Assembly (NCBI GenBank): GCA_030610745.1
Contig: JAUWRC010000080.1
Location: 1-7,060 of the forward strand
Length of the DNA: 7,060 bases
Origin: Clostridia bacterium
GTDB lineage: Bacteria; Aerophobota; Aerophobia; Aerophobales; AE-B3A
Direction: 5' to 3'
In this document: in pieces, positions 1-6,570 of the stretch
Position numbering within the stretch: position 1 is the stretch's first letter
Layout: each line of letters opens with the position of its first letter
Notes under the pieces: model-generated
What the model saw: only the letters and a program-made list of their open reading frames with translations
Told to the model about the DNA's origin: nothing
The model's database searches: none
Program-made: the position numbers and the translations under genes

Positions 1-1
1 G

Positions 2-1249
2 GGTGATGATGGAGTTATGCCTCAAACAGTGGAAGCAATAGATCATGCCAGAGCAGCTAAGGTACCCGTTGTGGTAGCTATAAATAAGATAGATAAAGAG
101 GAAGCAAAGCCAGAGCGAGTCAAGAAACAGTTGAAGAAATATAATTTAGTACCTGAAGAGTGGGGAGGCGAAACTATATTTGTGGAAGTTTCTGCTTTGA
201 CCAGGCAGGGATTAGATGAACTTTTAGAGACGATTCTTTTAGAAGCGGAAATGCTGGAGCTAGAGGCAGATCCAGATGGAGATTTCCAAGCCATAGCGAT
301 AGAGGGTGAATTGGATAGACAAAAAGGTCCCTGTGTTACCCTACTTATCCAGGAGGGAACATTGCGAATAGGTGATATTTTAGTAGGGGGGTCAGTTTAT
401 GGAAAGGTAAGGGCTCTTATTAATTGGAAAGCAGAGAGTCTAGAGAAAGCAGGACCCTCCACCGCAGTAAGAGCTTTAGGGCTCTCTGGTGTGGGAACTC
501 CCGGAAGTATATTTAAAAGAATAAAAAATGAGAGACAAGCTCGTCAGCTAGCAGAAAAAGTTAAGGCAGAGGAGTGGAAAAAAGGTTTGACAAAAAGAGA
601 TATTCTGACTTTAGAAAATCTTTATGAAGAAGCCGAAGAAAAACAAAAAACTTTGAATATTATCCTCAAAGCAGATTCTCAAGGTTTATTGGAAGCTCTC
701 TCGGACACACTAAAAAATCTAGAGAATGAAGAAGTAAAGATAAACATTGTCCATCGAGGAATAGGGGAAATAAAAAAATCTGATATCCTTCTGGCCTCTG
801 CATCAAAAGCAATACTTATTAATTTTAATACAGTGATATCTTCAGCGAATAGAACCTTAGCCAAAGAGGAAGGAGTAACTTTAAGAAGGTACGAGATCAT
901 CTATAAAATGATAGAGGATGTCGAAAAAATTGTGGGGGGTCTCCTGGAGCCCCAATATGAAGAAGAAGTAATAGGGGAAGCAGAGGTTCGGGAGATGTTC
1001 AGCATTTCTAAAGTGGGAACAGTGGCAGGTTCTTATGTTAAAGAGGGGAAAATAAACAGGGGAAGTAAAGTAAGAATTTTCAGAGAAGAAAAAATGATAG
1101 GGGAAGGTGCTATTAGGGGCCTTAAACGCTTCGATCGTGATGCAAAGGAAGTTTTAAAAGGACTGGAATGTGGAGTTAATATAGATGGTTTCAGTGAAAT
1201 AGAGAAAGGGGATATAATTCAAGCCTATGAAAGGAAGAAGGTTGAATAG
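2..1249 (+). CDS. infB: Translation initiation factor IF-2, 5'-truncated by window edge
   Basis: IF-2 is the GTPase that brings fMet-tRNA to the 30S subunit and promotes subunit joining. The frame is open from base 2 and enters within the G domain at DDGVMPQT, just after the G3 motif. Numbering from the Met at 17, the G4 motif NKID is at 23-26 and the G5 motif SAL near 58-60. An EF-Tu domain-2-like beta-barrel follows (about 95-170), then the IF-2 domain 3 (about 215-310, with ADSQGLLEAL), then the C-terminal fMet-tRNA-binding domain ending LKRF...ECG. All expected C-terminal parts are present and the end at TAG looks natural. One oddity: the C-terminal domain reads VAGSYV where most relatives have a cysteine (AGCxV). 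The N-terminal domain, P-loop and G3 lie outside the window. It is the first visible gene of a dense operon; truB starts 3 bp later. Confidence 0.98.
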   Translation, partial: GDDGVMPQTVEAIDHARAAKVPVVVAINKIDKEEAKPERVKKQLKKYNLVPEEWGGETIFVEVSALTRQGLDELLETILLEAEMLELEADPDGDFQAIAIEGELDRQKGPCVTLLIQEGTLRIGDILVGGSVYGKVRALINWKAESLEKAGPSTAVRALGLSGVGTPGSIFKRIKNERQARQLAEKVKAEEWKKGLTKRDILTLENLYEEAEEKQKTLNIILKADSQGLLEALSDTLKNLENEEVKINIVHRGIGEIKKSDILLASASKAILINFNTVISSANRTLAKEEGVTLRRYEIIYKMIEDVEKIVGGLLEPQYEEEVIGEAEVREMFSISKVGTVAGSYVKEGKINRGSKVRIFREEKMIGEGAIRGLKRFDRDAKEVLKGLECGVNIDGFSEIEKGDIIQAYERKKVE

Positions 1250-1252
1250 AGG

Positions 1253-2248
1253 GTGAGGATGGATGGGCTTTTACCGGTAGATAAGCCAAAAGGGATAAGT
1301 TCGCATGATGTAGTAGATAAAGTTAGACAGGTTTTAAGGATAAAGAAAGTAGGACATGCAGGAACACTAGATCCAGCAGCTACAGGCCTTCTTCTTATAT
1401 GTGTGGGGCGGGCTACAAAACTAACCCTTTTTTTACAGAATCTGGATAAGACTTACCAGGGCGAGATGATTTTTGGTGTTACCACTTCCAGTCTGGATGA
1501 GGAGGGGGAGGTGGTAGAAGAGAAAAATGCCTCTTCTTTATCTAAAGAGAAAGTGGAAGAGCTATTCAGTCGTTTTAGAGGGGAAATAATTCAAACTCCT
1601 CCTATGTTTTCTGCTGTTCATTATCAAGGCAAGCGGTTATATGAACTGGCAAGAAAGAAACAGATAGTTGAGCGAGCTCCGAGGAGAGTTCAAATTTATG
1701 AACTTAAACTGCTGAGATTTACCCCCTTAGAAGGTCCCAACCGTAAGGTCTTACAGGGTTTAAAATTCTCTTCAAACCTTTTAACAGGACTTACTCTTAA
1801 TTCTCATCCTCAAGCGGAGTTCAGGGTGCGTTGTTCAAAAGGAACCTATATTAGAAGTCTATGTGCTGACATAGGAAAAGCCTCCGATTTTGGAGCCTAT
1901 CAAGCTTCTCTTCGTCGGATTAGTATAGGTCCTTTTAATTTAAAACAGGCTAAAAAGTTTGAGGAATTAGATAAGGGCTTAGAAGAGGAAAATATTTATT
2001 CTTTAAAGGATGCCTTACCCCACTTACCTTTAGTCACGGTGAAAGCTGGAGCGGAAAAGATAGTCAAGTGGGGTGGTTCTCTTTATTTATCCCATCTTGA
2101 TAATTTACCCCCTGGATTAGAAAAAGGCGATAGGGTTCGCATATGTAGTCAGGAAGGGCAGCTTCTGGCAGTAGCGGTAAGTTTGCAAGAAGAAACTCAC
2201 TTCTGCCGGGATAAAATAGGGTTCAAATATCTTAGAGTCTTGGCTTGA
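1253..2248 (+). CDS. truB: tRNA pseudouridine(55) synthase TruB
   Basis: TruB isomerises U55 to pseudouridine in the T-loop of tRNAs. Counting from the GTG at 1253, the catalytic motif GTLDP is at 37-41 with nucleophile Asp40. GVTTSSLDEEGEV (75-87), PPMFSA (116-121), GKRLYELAR (126-134) and the thumb-side motif RCSKGTYIRSL (193-203) follow. A C-terminal PUA-like region begins near 255. The start is ambiguous: GTG at 1253 gives the longest frame, but ATG at 1259 places GAGG (1249-1252) 6 bp upstream and yields MDGLLPVDKPKG, the usual family start, so 1259 may be the real one. The protein is 331 aa against about 300 for many TruBs. Much of the excess is an extra segment at about 158-186, between the VER.PR.V strand region and RCSKGTYIR. 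The stop overlaps the ribF start. No rbfA separates it from infB. Confidence 0.96.
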   Translation: MRMDGLLPVDKPKGISSHDVVDKVRQVLRIKKVGHAGTLDPAATGLLLICVGRATKLTLFLQNLDKTYQGEMIFGVTTSSLDEEGEVVEEKNASSLSKEKVEELFSRFRGEIIQTPPMFSAVHYQGKRLYELARKKQIVERAPRRVQIYELKLLRFTPLEGPNRKVLQGLKFSSNLLTGLTLNSHPQAEFRVRCSKGTYIRSLCADIGKASDFGAYQASLRRISIGPFNLKQAKKFEELDKGLEEENIYSLKDALPHLPLVTVKAGAEKIVKWGGSLYLSHLDNLPPGLEKGDRVRICSQEGQLLAVAVSLQEETHFCRDKIGFKYLRVLA

Positions 2249-3165
2249 AAATGGAAGTTAAAGAAGGATTTCTTCAGAAAGAAAGATATAAGGATATTAT
2301 TCTTACCATTGGTTTTTACGATGGGATTCATAAAGGGCATCAACAAATCCTTAAAGAGATGGTAGGCCAGGCAAAAAAAAGGGGAGGAAAAACTTGTGTT
2401 ATTACTTTTGCTTGCGGCTCTGAAGAGTCTTTCTTTAGGGAGCCTTTATCCCTTTTAACTGTAGGGGAAGAAAAGAAGGAGATTCTAGCCCAAATAGGGA
2501 TAGATCTAGTAATAATTCTTACCTTTACTCCTCAGCTTGCCTCTTTTTCTCCTTACTCTTTTTTAAAGAGATTAAACCAGAACTTAGAAATAAAAGAGAT
2601 AGTAGTAGGGGAGGACTTTGTTTTTGGCAAATCTCGGGAAGGGAATGTGGATTGGTTAAAGGAGAAAGGGGAGATATTTGGATATAAACTGAAGGTAATT
2701 CCTCTTTTGAAAATAGGAAAGGAGAAGCTTAGCAGCTCTCTGATTCGTGGGTGGTTAAGGAAAGGGGAAATAGAGAAAGTTACCCAAGGGTTGGGTCGAT
2801 ATCCAACTATTTTAGGTAAAGTGGTAAAAGGTAAGAGGCGAGGTCGAGATTTAGGCTATCCTACAGCTAATCTGGAGCCTGAGCTTTATAAACTTTTGCC
2901 TGGCGCAGGGGTTTATGCGGGCAGGATTAGTTTAAAGGGAGAAACCTATAAAGGGATTATAAATGTGGGAACTAGACCCACCTTTAGAGATACTTCTTTT
3001 GGAGTGGAAGTACATATATTGAGATTCAAAGGGGATATTTATGAAGAGCCAATTAAGATCGAGCTTGCAGCTAGACTTCGGGAGATAGAGGAGTTTCCTT
3101 CCCGGCTTCACCTGACTAAAAAATTGGAAGAAGACACTAGAAGAGCAGAGAGAATTAAGTTATGA
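2245..3165 (+). CDS. ribF: Bifunctional riboflavin kinase / FAD synthetase RibF
   Basis: RibF phosphorylates riboflavin to FMN and adenylylates FMN to FAD in the cytoplasm. The N-terminal FAD synthetase domain carries the nucleotidyltransferase motif IGFYDGIHKGHQ (22-33), a VGEDFVFGK loop and an SSSLIR motif. The C-terminal riboflavin kinase domain starts near GRYP (184-187) and has the GKRRGRDLGYPTANL stretch, with PTAN at 206-209, then GVYAG, NVGTRPTF and a VEVHIL segment. At 306 aa the length is normal. The start at 2245 is TTG overlapping the truB TGA by 4 bp; ATG at 2251 is a near alternative two codons in. An oddity is the adenylyltransferase loop after the second strand: most relatives read TFxPxP, here TFACGSEE (54-61), so adenylylation may be altered even though the GxxDGxHxGH motif is intact. 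It overlaps birA by ATGA. Confidence 0.96.
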   Translation: MKMEVKEGFLQKERYKDIILTIGFYDGIHKGHQQILKEMVGQAKKRGGKTCVITFACGSEESFFREPLSLLTVGEEKKEILAQIGIDLVIILTFTPQLASFSPYSFLKRLNQNLEIKEIVVGEDFVFGKSREGNVDWLKEKGEIFGYKLKVIPLLKIGKEKLSSSLIRGWLRKGEIEKVTQGLGRYPTILGKVVKGKRRGRDLGYPTANLEPELYKLLPGAGVYAGRISLKGETYKGIINVGTRPTFRDTSFGVEVHILRFKGDIYEEPIKIELAARLREIEEFPSRLHLTKKLEEDTRRAERIKL

Positions 3166-3914
3166 GTCTAGTTCCGGAAGTAAAGATATTTGGTAAAAAA
3201 ATTTATACATACGCTCAAGTAAAATCTACCAATAAAATTGCCTACCAGCTTGCAGAACAAGGAGCAGAGGAAGGAGTTCTAGTAGTAGCTGGAGAGCAAA
3301 CTGAGGGAGAGGGTCGGGCAGGTCATTATTGGTTTTCTCCGCAGGGAGGATTATGGTTTTCTCTTATCCTGCGTCCCCCCATAGGCTTTTGTGTTTCCCG
3401 ATTAAGTATTCTGGGAGCTATTGGGATAGCCAGGAGTGTAAAGAAGATGTTTTCTTTTCTTTCTCCTAAAATTCGCTGGCCCAATGATGCTATAATACGC
3501 GGGAAAAAAGTGGGAGGGGTACTGTGCAAGGTAAGGAGTATTCAGAAGAGAGTAATTTTTGTCATTATGGGGATAGGTGTGAATATAAATATAGAGGAAT
3601 TTCCTTCTCCTTTGTCCTTTACTACTACTTCACTAAAAAGGGAAATGGGACATTCTGTCTCAAGCAAGATTTTCCAGGAATGTTTGCTAGAAGAGTTAGA
3701 AAGGCTCTATTTTTCTTCTCAGGATGATTTTTCCTCAATATTAGAAGAGGCTCGCTCATTCTCCTCCTTATTGGGAAAACAGGTTAAAGTTCAGACTGGA
3801 GAGGGAGAATTTCTCGGAGTGGTTCAAGATATAGATGAAGAGGGTGGGTTAATTTTGAGATTGGAGAGCGGAATGCAAAAAAGAATCGGCGCTGAGGAAG
3901 GATATCTAAAATGA
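3162..3914 (+). CDS. birA: Biotin--[acetyl-CoA-carboxylase] ligase, monofunctional (no HTH domain)
   Basis: This enzyme makes biotinyl-AMP and transfers biotin to the lysine of biotin carrier domains such as AccB. The 250-aa protein has only the catalytic and C-terminal SH3-like domains. It lacks the N-terminal winged helix of the E. coli repressor form, so it should not bind the bio operator. Visible motifs are STN (22-24), the biotin/adenylate loop GEGRAGHYW (49-57), RWPND (105-109) followed by KKVGGVL with the conserved lysine at 116, and GIGVNIN (137-143). The C-terminal domain contains GVVQDIDEEGGLIL. The loop keeps the GxGRxGxxW skeleton, including the arginine equivalent to E. coli Arg118, but replaces several other arginines of GRGRRGR with Glu, Ala and His. 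The start ATG overlaps the ribF stop, and its own stop overlaps the coaX start, in keeping with translational coupling. Confidence 0.96.
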   Translation: MSLVPEVKIFGKKIYTYAQVKSTNKIAYQLAEQGAEEGVLVVAGEQTEGEGRAGHYWFSPQGGLWFSLILRPPIGFCVSRLSILGAIGIARSVKKMFSFLSPKIRWPNDAIIRGKKVGGVLCKVRSIQKRVIFVIMGIGVNINIEEFPSPLSFTTTSLKREMGHSVSSKIFQECLLEELERLYFSSQDDFSSILEEARSFSSLLGKQVKVQTGEGEFLGVVQDIDEEGGLILRLESGMQKRIGAEEGYLK

Positions 3915-4669
3915 ATTTAGTGATAGATGTAGGTAATACGCTGGTTAAGACAGGGGTATTTAGAAAGAGGGAACTGGTTTTGAATGGGGAGTTTGCTACC
4001 CAGCCTAAAAAAGAAGTTGATGAGTGGGGGATCCTGCTTTCTCAATGGATAAAAAGGTTTGGCGGGGAAGTTAATATTGAAAAAGTGATCATCTCCTCTG
4101 TAGTCTCTTCCATCTTTGCTCCTTTGAAAAAAGCGGTAGAGAAATATTTCAAAATTTTATCTTTTGAGGTGAGAGGAGAAAAAATAGGGATTCCTCTTCT
4201 TTGTGACAATCCTCGGGAAGTTGGGGCAGACAGGATAGCCAATGTAGTTGCTGTTTCCGAGTTATACAAACTCCCGGCTGTAGTCATAGATTTTGGAACG
4301 GCTACTACCTTTGATGTGGTATCAAAGAAAGGGGAATACCTGGGAGGAGTTATTGCTCCGGGGGTAAGATGTGCCATAGAGAGTCTTGCTGAAAAAGCAG
4401 AAGCCTTATTTCCCGTAGAGTTTAGAAAGCCAGTCCATATCATCGGCAAGAACACCAATGATAGTTTAACTTCAGGAGTCTTTTATCATTCTTTAGGAGG
4501 AATTAGAGAGATAATAAAGGGAATAAAAGAGGAGTTAGGAAAAGAGGCAAAAGTCATAGCTACAGGAGGATTGGGAATTTTATTAGCCGAGGAGTGCGAG
4601 GAGATAGACGAGGTAAACTCTACTCTAACTTTAGAGGGATTGAACTTTATTGGTGAGAAGTGGGGATAA
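3911..4669 (+). CDS. coaX: Type III pantothenate kinase CoaX
   Basis: CoaX phosphorylates pantothenate, the first committed step of coenzyme A synthesis. It belongs to the ASKHA (actin-like ATPase) fold, unlike CoaA. The first phosphate-binding motif is DVGNT (6-10). The GADRIAN motif (105-111) carries the presumed catalytic Asp107. The second ATP motif is DFGTATTFD (127-135), followed by GGVIAPG and a late ATGGLG adenosine-site motif. At 252 aa the length is normal and no key residue is missing. ATG at 3911 overlaps the birA TGA by 4 bp and is preceded by GAGGAAGGA. Adjacency of birA and coaX is a recurrent arrangement in bacteria, and the two are fused in some lineages, so the pairing fits a vitamin-to-cofactor module. 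TAA at 4667-4669 is followed at once by the rplM ribosome site. Confidence 0.97.
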   Translation: MNLVIDVGNTLVKTGVFRKRELVLNGEFATQPKKEVDEWGILLSQWIKRFGGEVNIEKVIISSVVSSIFAPLKKAVEKYFKILSFEVRGEKIGIPLLCDNPREVGADRIANVVAVSELYKLPAVVIDFGTATTFDVVSKKGEYLGGVIAPGVRCAIESLAEKAEALFPVEFRKPVHIIGKNTNDSLTSGVFYHSLGGIREIIKGIKEELGKEAKVIATGGLGILLAEECEEIDEVNSTLTLEGLNFIGEKWG

Positions 4670-4681
4670 AAGGAGATTTGA

Positions 4682-5110
4682 ATGAAAACTTACATACCTA
4701 AGGAAGCAGAAATTGTAAAAAAGTGGTATCTGGTAGATGCAGAGGGTAAAATTCTGGGTAGATTGGCTAGCAAAATTGCTCAGATTTTATCTGGCAAGAA
4801 TAAGCCCATTTATACCCCTCATCTGGATGTGGGCGATTTCGTAGTGGTCATAAATGCCCAGAAGGTAAAGGTGACCGGGGGTAAGGAAGAAAAGAAAATA
4901 TACTATCATCATACTGGCTATCCGGGAGGAATAAAGGGGATAGTTTATGAGGACCTCTTAAAGAAAAAGCCAGAGATGATTATTCGGGAAGCGGTAAAAG
5001 GGATGCTTCCCAAAAGTAAACTGGGTAGAAAAATGTTTAAAAAACTGAAAGTTTATGCTGGGGAAAAGCATCCTCACCAGGCCCAGAAGCTTGAAAAAAT
5101 GGAGTTGTAA
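4682..5110 (+). CDS. rplM: 50S ribosomal protein L13
   Basis: L13 is an early-assembly protein of the large subunit that binds 23S rRNA. The 142-aa protein is full length. It has the typical WYLVDAEGKILGRLAS start (about 15-30), YTPHLDVGDFVVVINA, GYPGGIK, the MLPKSKLGR segment and the family signature LKVYAGEKHPHQAQ near the C-terminus. The start is secure: AAGGAG at 4670-4675 lies 6 bp upstream of the ATG, and this site directly follows the coaX stop. In most bacteria rplM and rpsI (S9) form one operon. Here no S9 frame follows; instead a convergent minus-strand gene begins its 3' end within rplM, so the last 37 bp of rplM lie antisense to that frame. The rplM C-terminus itself looks normal, so the break lies after the stop codon. 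Confidence 0.99.
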   Translation: MKTYIPKEAEIVKKWYLVDAEGKILGRLASKIAQILSGKNKPIYTPHLDVGDFVVVINAQKVKVTGGKEEKKIYYHHTGYPGGIKGIVYEDLLKKKPEMIIREAVKGMLPKSKLGRKMFKKLKVYAGEKHPHQAQKLEKMEL

Positions 5111-5973
5111 AGGAGTAAAAGGAAACAACTCTGCCCTTTTTTGAGAAGTCTTTGTAAAGCTTTTTCCGCTGGCAAAATAATCTGGGTAGCCTTTGCCAGT
5201 ATGCCAATCTCCTCAAGAGCTTCCGGCAAACTGCAAGTATGCTCCAACCTCTTTTGGCTACGCAGCCTTGCCTGCTCACACAAGTAGATATACATATCCC
5301 CTATGGTAGTTTTGGGAAAATACTGCCTGAGCTTGAGCTTCTTTATCTTATCCGTTACAGGGCGGTAGAATGAGCTAAACCAATCTCGGGCTGCTTGTTT
5401 AATAGATATCTTCTCCTTAGTTCTCGCCTCAATTCGATTTTTATGGTTTCTTATTTGAAACAATAACTTATCATAATCCCCTTGACGCAGGAGATTAATC
5501 CCTCCCAGTCCCGTCTCATCCTCGAACTCAATTCTTTTTTGGATAAGAAGCCTTTTTGTGGTATCATCTGCAGGAAGATATTCGACAATATGAGCATCAA
5601 TAAAATTCTGCCCCTGCCCTTTTGCAGCGATTACACGATGATGACCGTCCAACACATAGTATTCATCGTCAATTTTGTAGAGTTCCACTGCAGGAAGAGG
5701 CTTACCTTCTTGCATGGCTTCTTCTATACTTTTCACTCTAGTTCGAATGTGAGGCTTTTCATCTACACTTTTGGGAGAAAAATCCCTACTGAAATCCAAA
5801 GGTCTACCTACGCTTCCCACAATACCATCCACCTTAACAGTCTGTATGCCTGTATCAATTGAATCAAGATACCTTCGGCCTCGTGATTCGGCATAAAAGG
5901 ATTTAAGAGAATCCTGCCTTAACCTGAAGACAATATTCCACCATCCTTCTTTTTTAGTTATTTTCTTCCTCAT
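5074..5973 (-). CDS. ParB-like nuclease-domain protein (orphan, not chromosomal ParB), 3' end probably altered
   Basis: The 299-aa frame has a ParB/sulfiredoxin-like N-terminal fold: VDGIVGSVGR (48-57), LPAVELYKIDDEYYVLDGHH (93-112) and R113, the DGHHR motif being the ParB box II equivalent, then IDAHIVEY. The second half (about 140-235) matches, from memory, a domain often found after such ParB-like modules in orphan bacterial proteins: ETGL, a GDYDKLLFQI segment, AARDWFSSFYRPV and FPKTTIGDMYIYL. There is no ParB helix-turn-helix of the classic kind and no parA neighbour, so a role in chromosome partition is unlikely; the substrate is unknown. ATG at 5973 has only a weak, distant GGAG upstream, and the frame is open upstream into the phosphoesterase gene. 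The last 12 residues (288-299), ending FWAW, are antisense to rplM and probably acquired at the junction, the native stop being lost. Confidence 0.75.
   Translation of the reverse strand: MRKKITKKEGWWNIVFRLRQDSLKSFYAESRGRRYLDSIDTGIQTVKVDGIVGSVGRPLDFSRDFSPKSVDEKPHIRTRVKSIEEAMQEGKPLPAVELYKIDDEYYVLDGHHRVIAAKGQGQNFIDAHIVEYLPADDTTKRLLIQKRIEFEDETGLGGINLLRQGDYDKLLFQIRNHKNRIEARTKEKISIKQAARDWFSSFYRPVTDKIKKLKLRQYFPKTTIGDMYIYLCEQARLRSQKRLEHTCSLPEALEEIGILAKATQIILPAEKALQRLLKKGQSCFLLLLYNSIFSSFWAW
5094..5142. terminator. Possible bidirectional terminator between convergent rplM and ParB-like gene
   Basis: GAGTTGT at 5102-5108 can pair with ACAACTC at 5125-5131, extendable by two G-U pairs on the plus-strand transcript, with a 16-base purine-rich loop. 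On the plus strand a run of six T (5137-5142) follows five bases after the stem. On the minus strand a run of six T (complement of 5094-5099) follows two bases after the stem. Symmetric T-runs around one stem are what a shared terminator of convergent genes looks like. Weak points are the large loop, the short AT-rich stem and its overlap with both coding ends. Confidence 0.4.
5109..5115 (+). promoter_or_regulatory. Orphan Shine-Dalgarno sequence after rplM
   Basis: AAAGGAG overlaps the rplM stop and copies the layout seen between coaX and rplM (TAA followed directly by AGGAG). No ATG, GTG or TTG start with an S9-like frame follows on the plus strand; the next bases are TAAAAGGAAACAAC. I read it as the remnant ribosome site of the lost downstream gene, most likely rpsI. 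A chance match is possible, because purine-rich runs are common in this DNA. Confidence 0.5.
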
Positions 5974-5982
5974 GCGAGGCCG

Positions 5983-6570
5983 GATCTCCAGGATATGTTT
6001 TCCCTGAACGTTTACTACTTTGGTTCCTTGAATTTGGGTTATCTTTTCATCACTATAGCCATAGCTTTTATGAATATGACCATGAATCAGATAGCGGGGT
6101 TTATATTTTTAAATCAGTCTGAGAAAAGAGCGAAATCCTGTATGACAGAGGTCTTTTCCATCATGAATCCCCTTGGGAGGAGCGTGAGTGAGAACAATAT
6201 CCACTCCCCTTTTTTTCCAAATCTGGAATCTTACCTTCCATACCTTCCAGCGCATTTGCCATTCAGTATGTTCTACTCCCCTTCCGCCATACCACATAGA
6301 ACCTTCCAGCCCCAGTATTCTAATACCTTCATGATTGACCACTTTCCCATCTATATCCATACAGCCCAAAGGTGGTTCCACATCATAGACTATGTCATGG
6401 TTACCTCTCACATAATAACAGCGTTTATTTAGCATATCCACTAAAAAAGAGAGATACTCCGGTCTTAAGTCCCCGGCTGAAAGAATCAAATCAATATCAG
6501 AGTACCTTTTCTTGTCGAAGTACTCATATAATGAAGGCTCAATTTTATCAGAAACAGCCAGTATCTTAAT
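5983..6570 (-). pseudogene. Calcineurin-like metallophosphoesterase with non-standard start and in-frame TAA
   Basis: Read from ATT at 6570, the protein begins (M)KILAVSD and carries nearly the whole metallophosphoesterase motif set. Asp8 is in VSD, AGD is at 32-34, RGNHD at 55-59, LTHAPP has His129, and GHIH is at 164-167. Members hydrolyse phosphoesters at a two-metal site, but the substrate cannot be told. Two lesions are visible. The codon at the natural start is ATT, not ATG, although AAGGAG sits 8 bp upstream. A TAA at 6111-6109 stands as codon 154, between FLRLI and KYKPRYLIHGHIH, and cuts off the last metal-binding motif. The frame is otherwise intact on both sides to about residue 196 (HILEI), where the family usually ends. 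There is no stop after that, so the frame runs on into the ParB-like gene. Recent decay, a sequencing error or readthrough are all possible. A shorter start at TTG 6489 would lose Asp8. Confidence 0.75.

Noticed and set aside
4042..4458. Minus-strand open frame of 138 codons inside coaX
   Set aside because: coaX motifs on the plus strand explain the region; the antisense frame has no domain or start signal.
5037..5279. Minus-strand frame of 80 codons overlapping the end of rplM
   Set aside because: It is out of phase with the ParB-like frame, which shows family features over the same bases; no ribosome site.
5120..5300. A possible degraded rpsI after rplM
   Set aside because: No S9-like sequence (such as the GRRK start or a KSRR-type end) is visible on the plus strand; the region reads as the minus-strand ParB-like protein.
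5482..5862. Plus-strand open frame of 126 codons
   Set aside because: It lies opposite the ParB-like core (DGHHR region) and shows no family-like sequence of its own.
5074..5973. Chromosome or plasmid partition ParB
   Set aside because: No ParA neighbour, no parS-like repeats and no classic helix-turn-helix; the box is DGHHR in an orphan-type architecture.
6109..6111. Recoded stop for selenocysteine or pyrrolysine
   Set aside because: The codon is TAA, not TGA or TAG, and no special downstream stem is evident.
5995..6432. Plus-strand open frame of 145 codons
   Set aside because: It is antisense to the phosphoesterase motifs, which are clearly meaningful on the minus strand. It has no ribosome site or recognisable domain.
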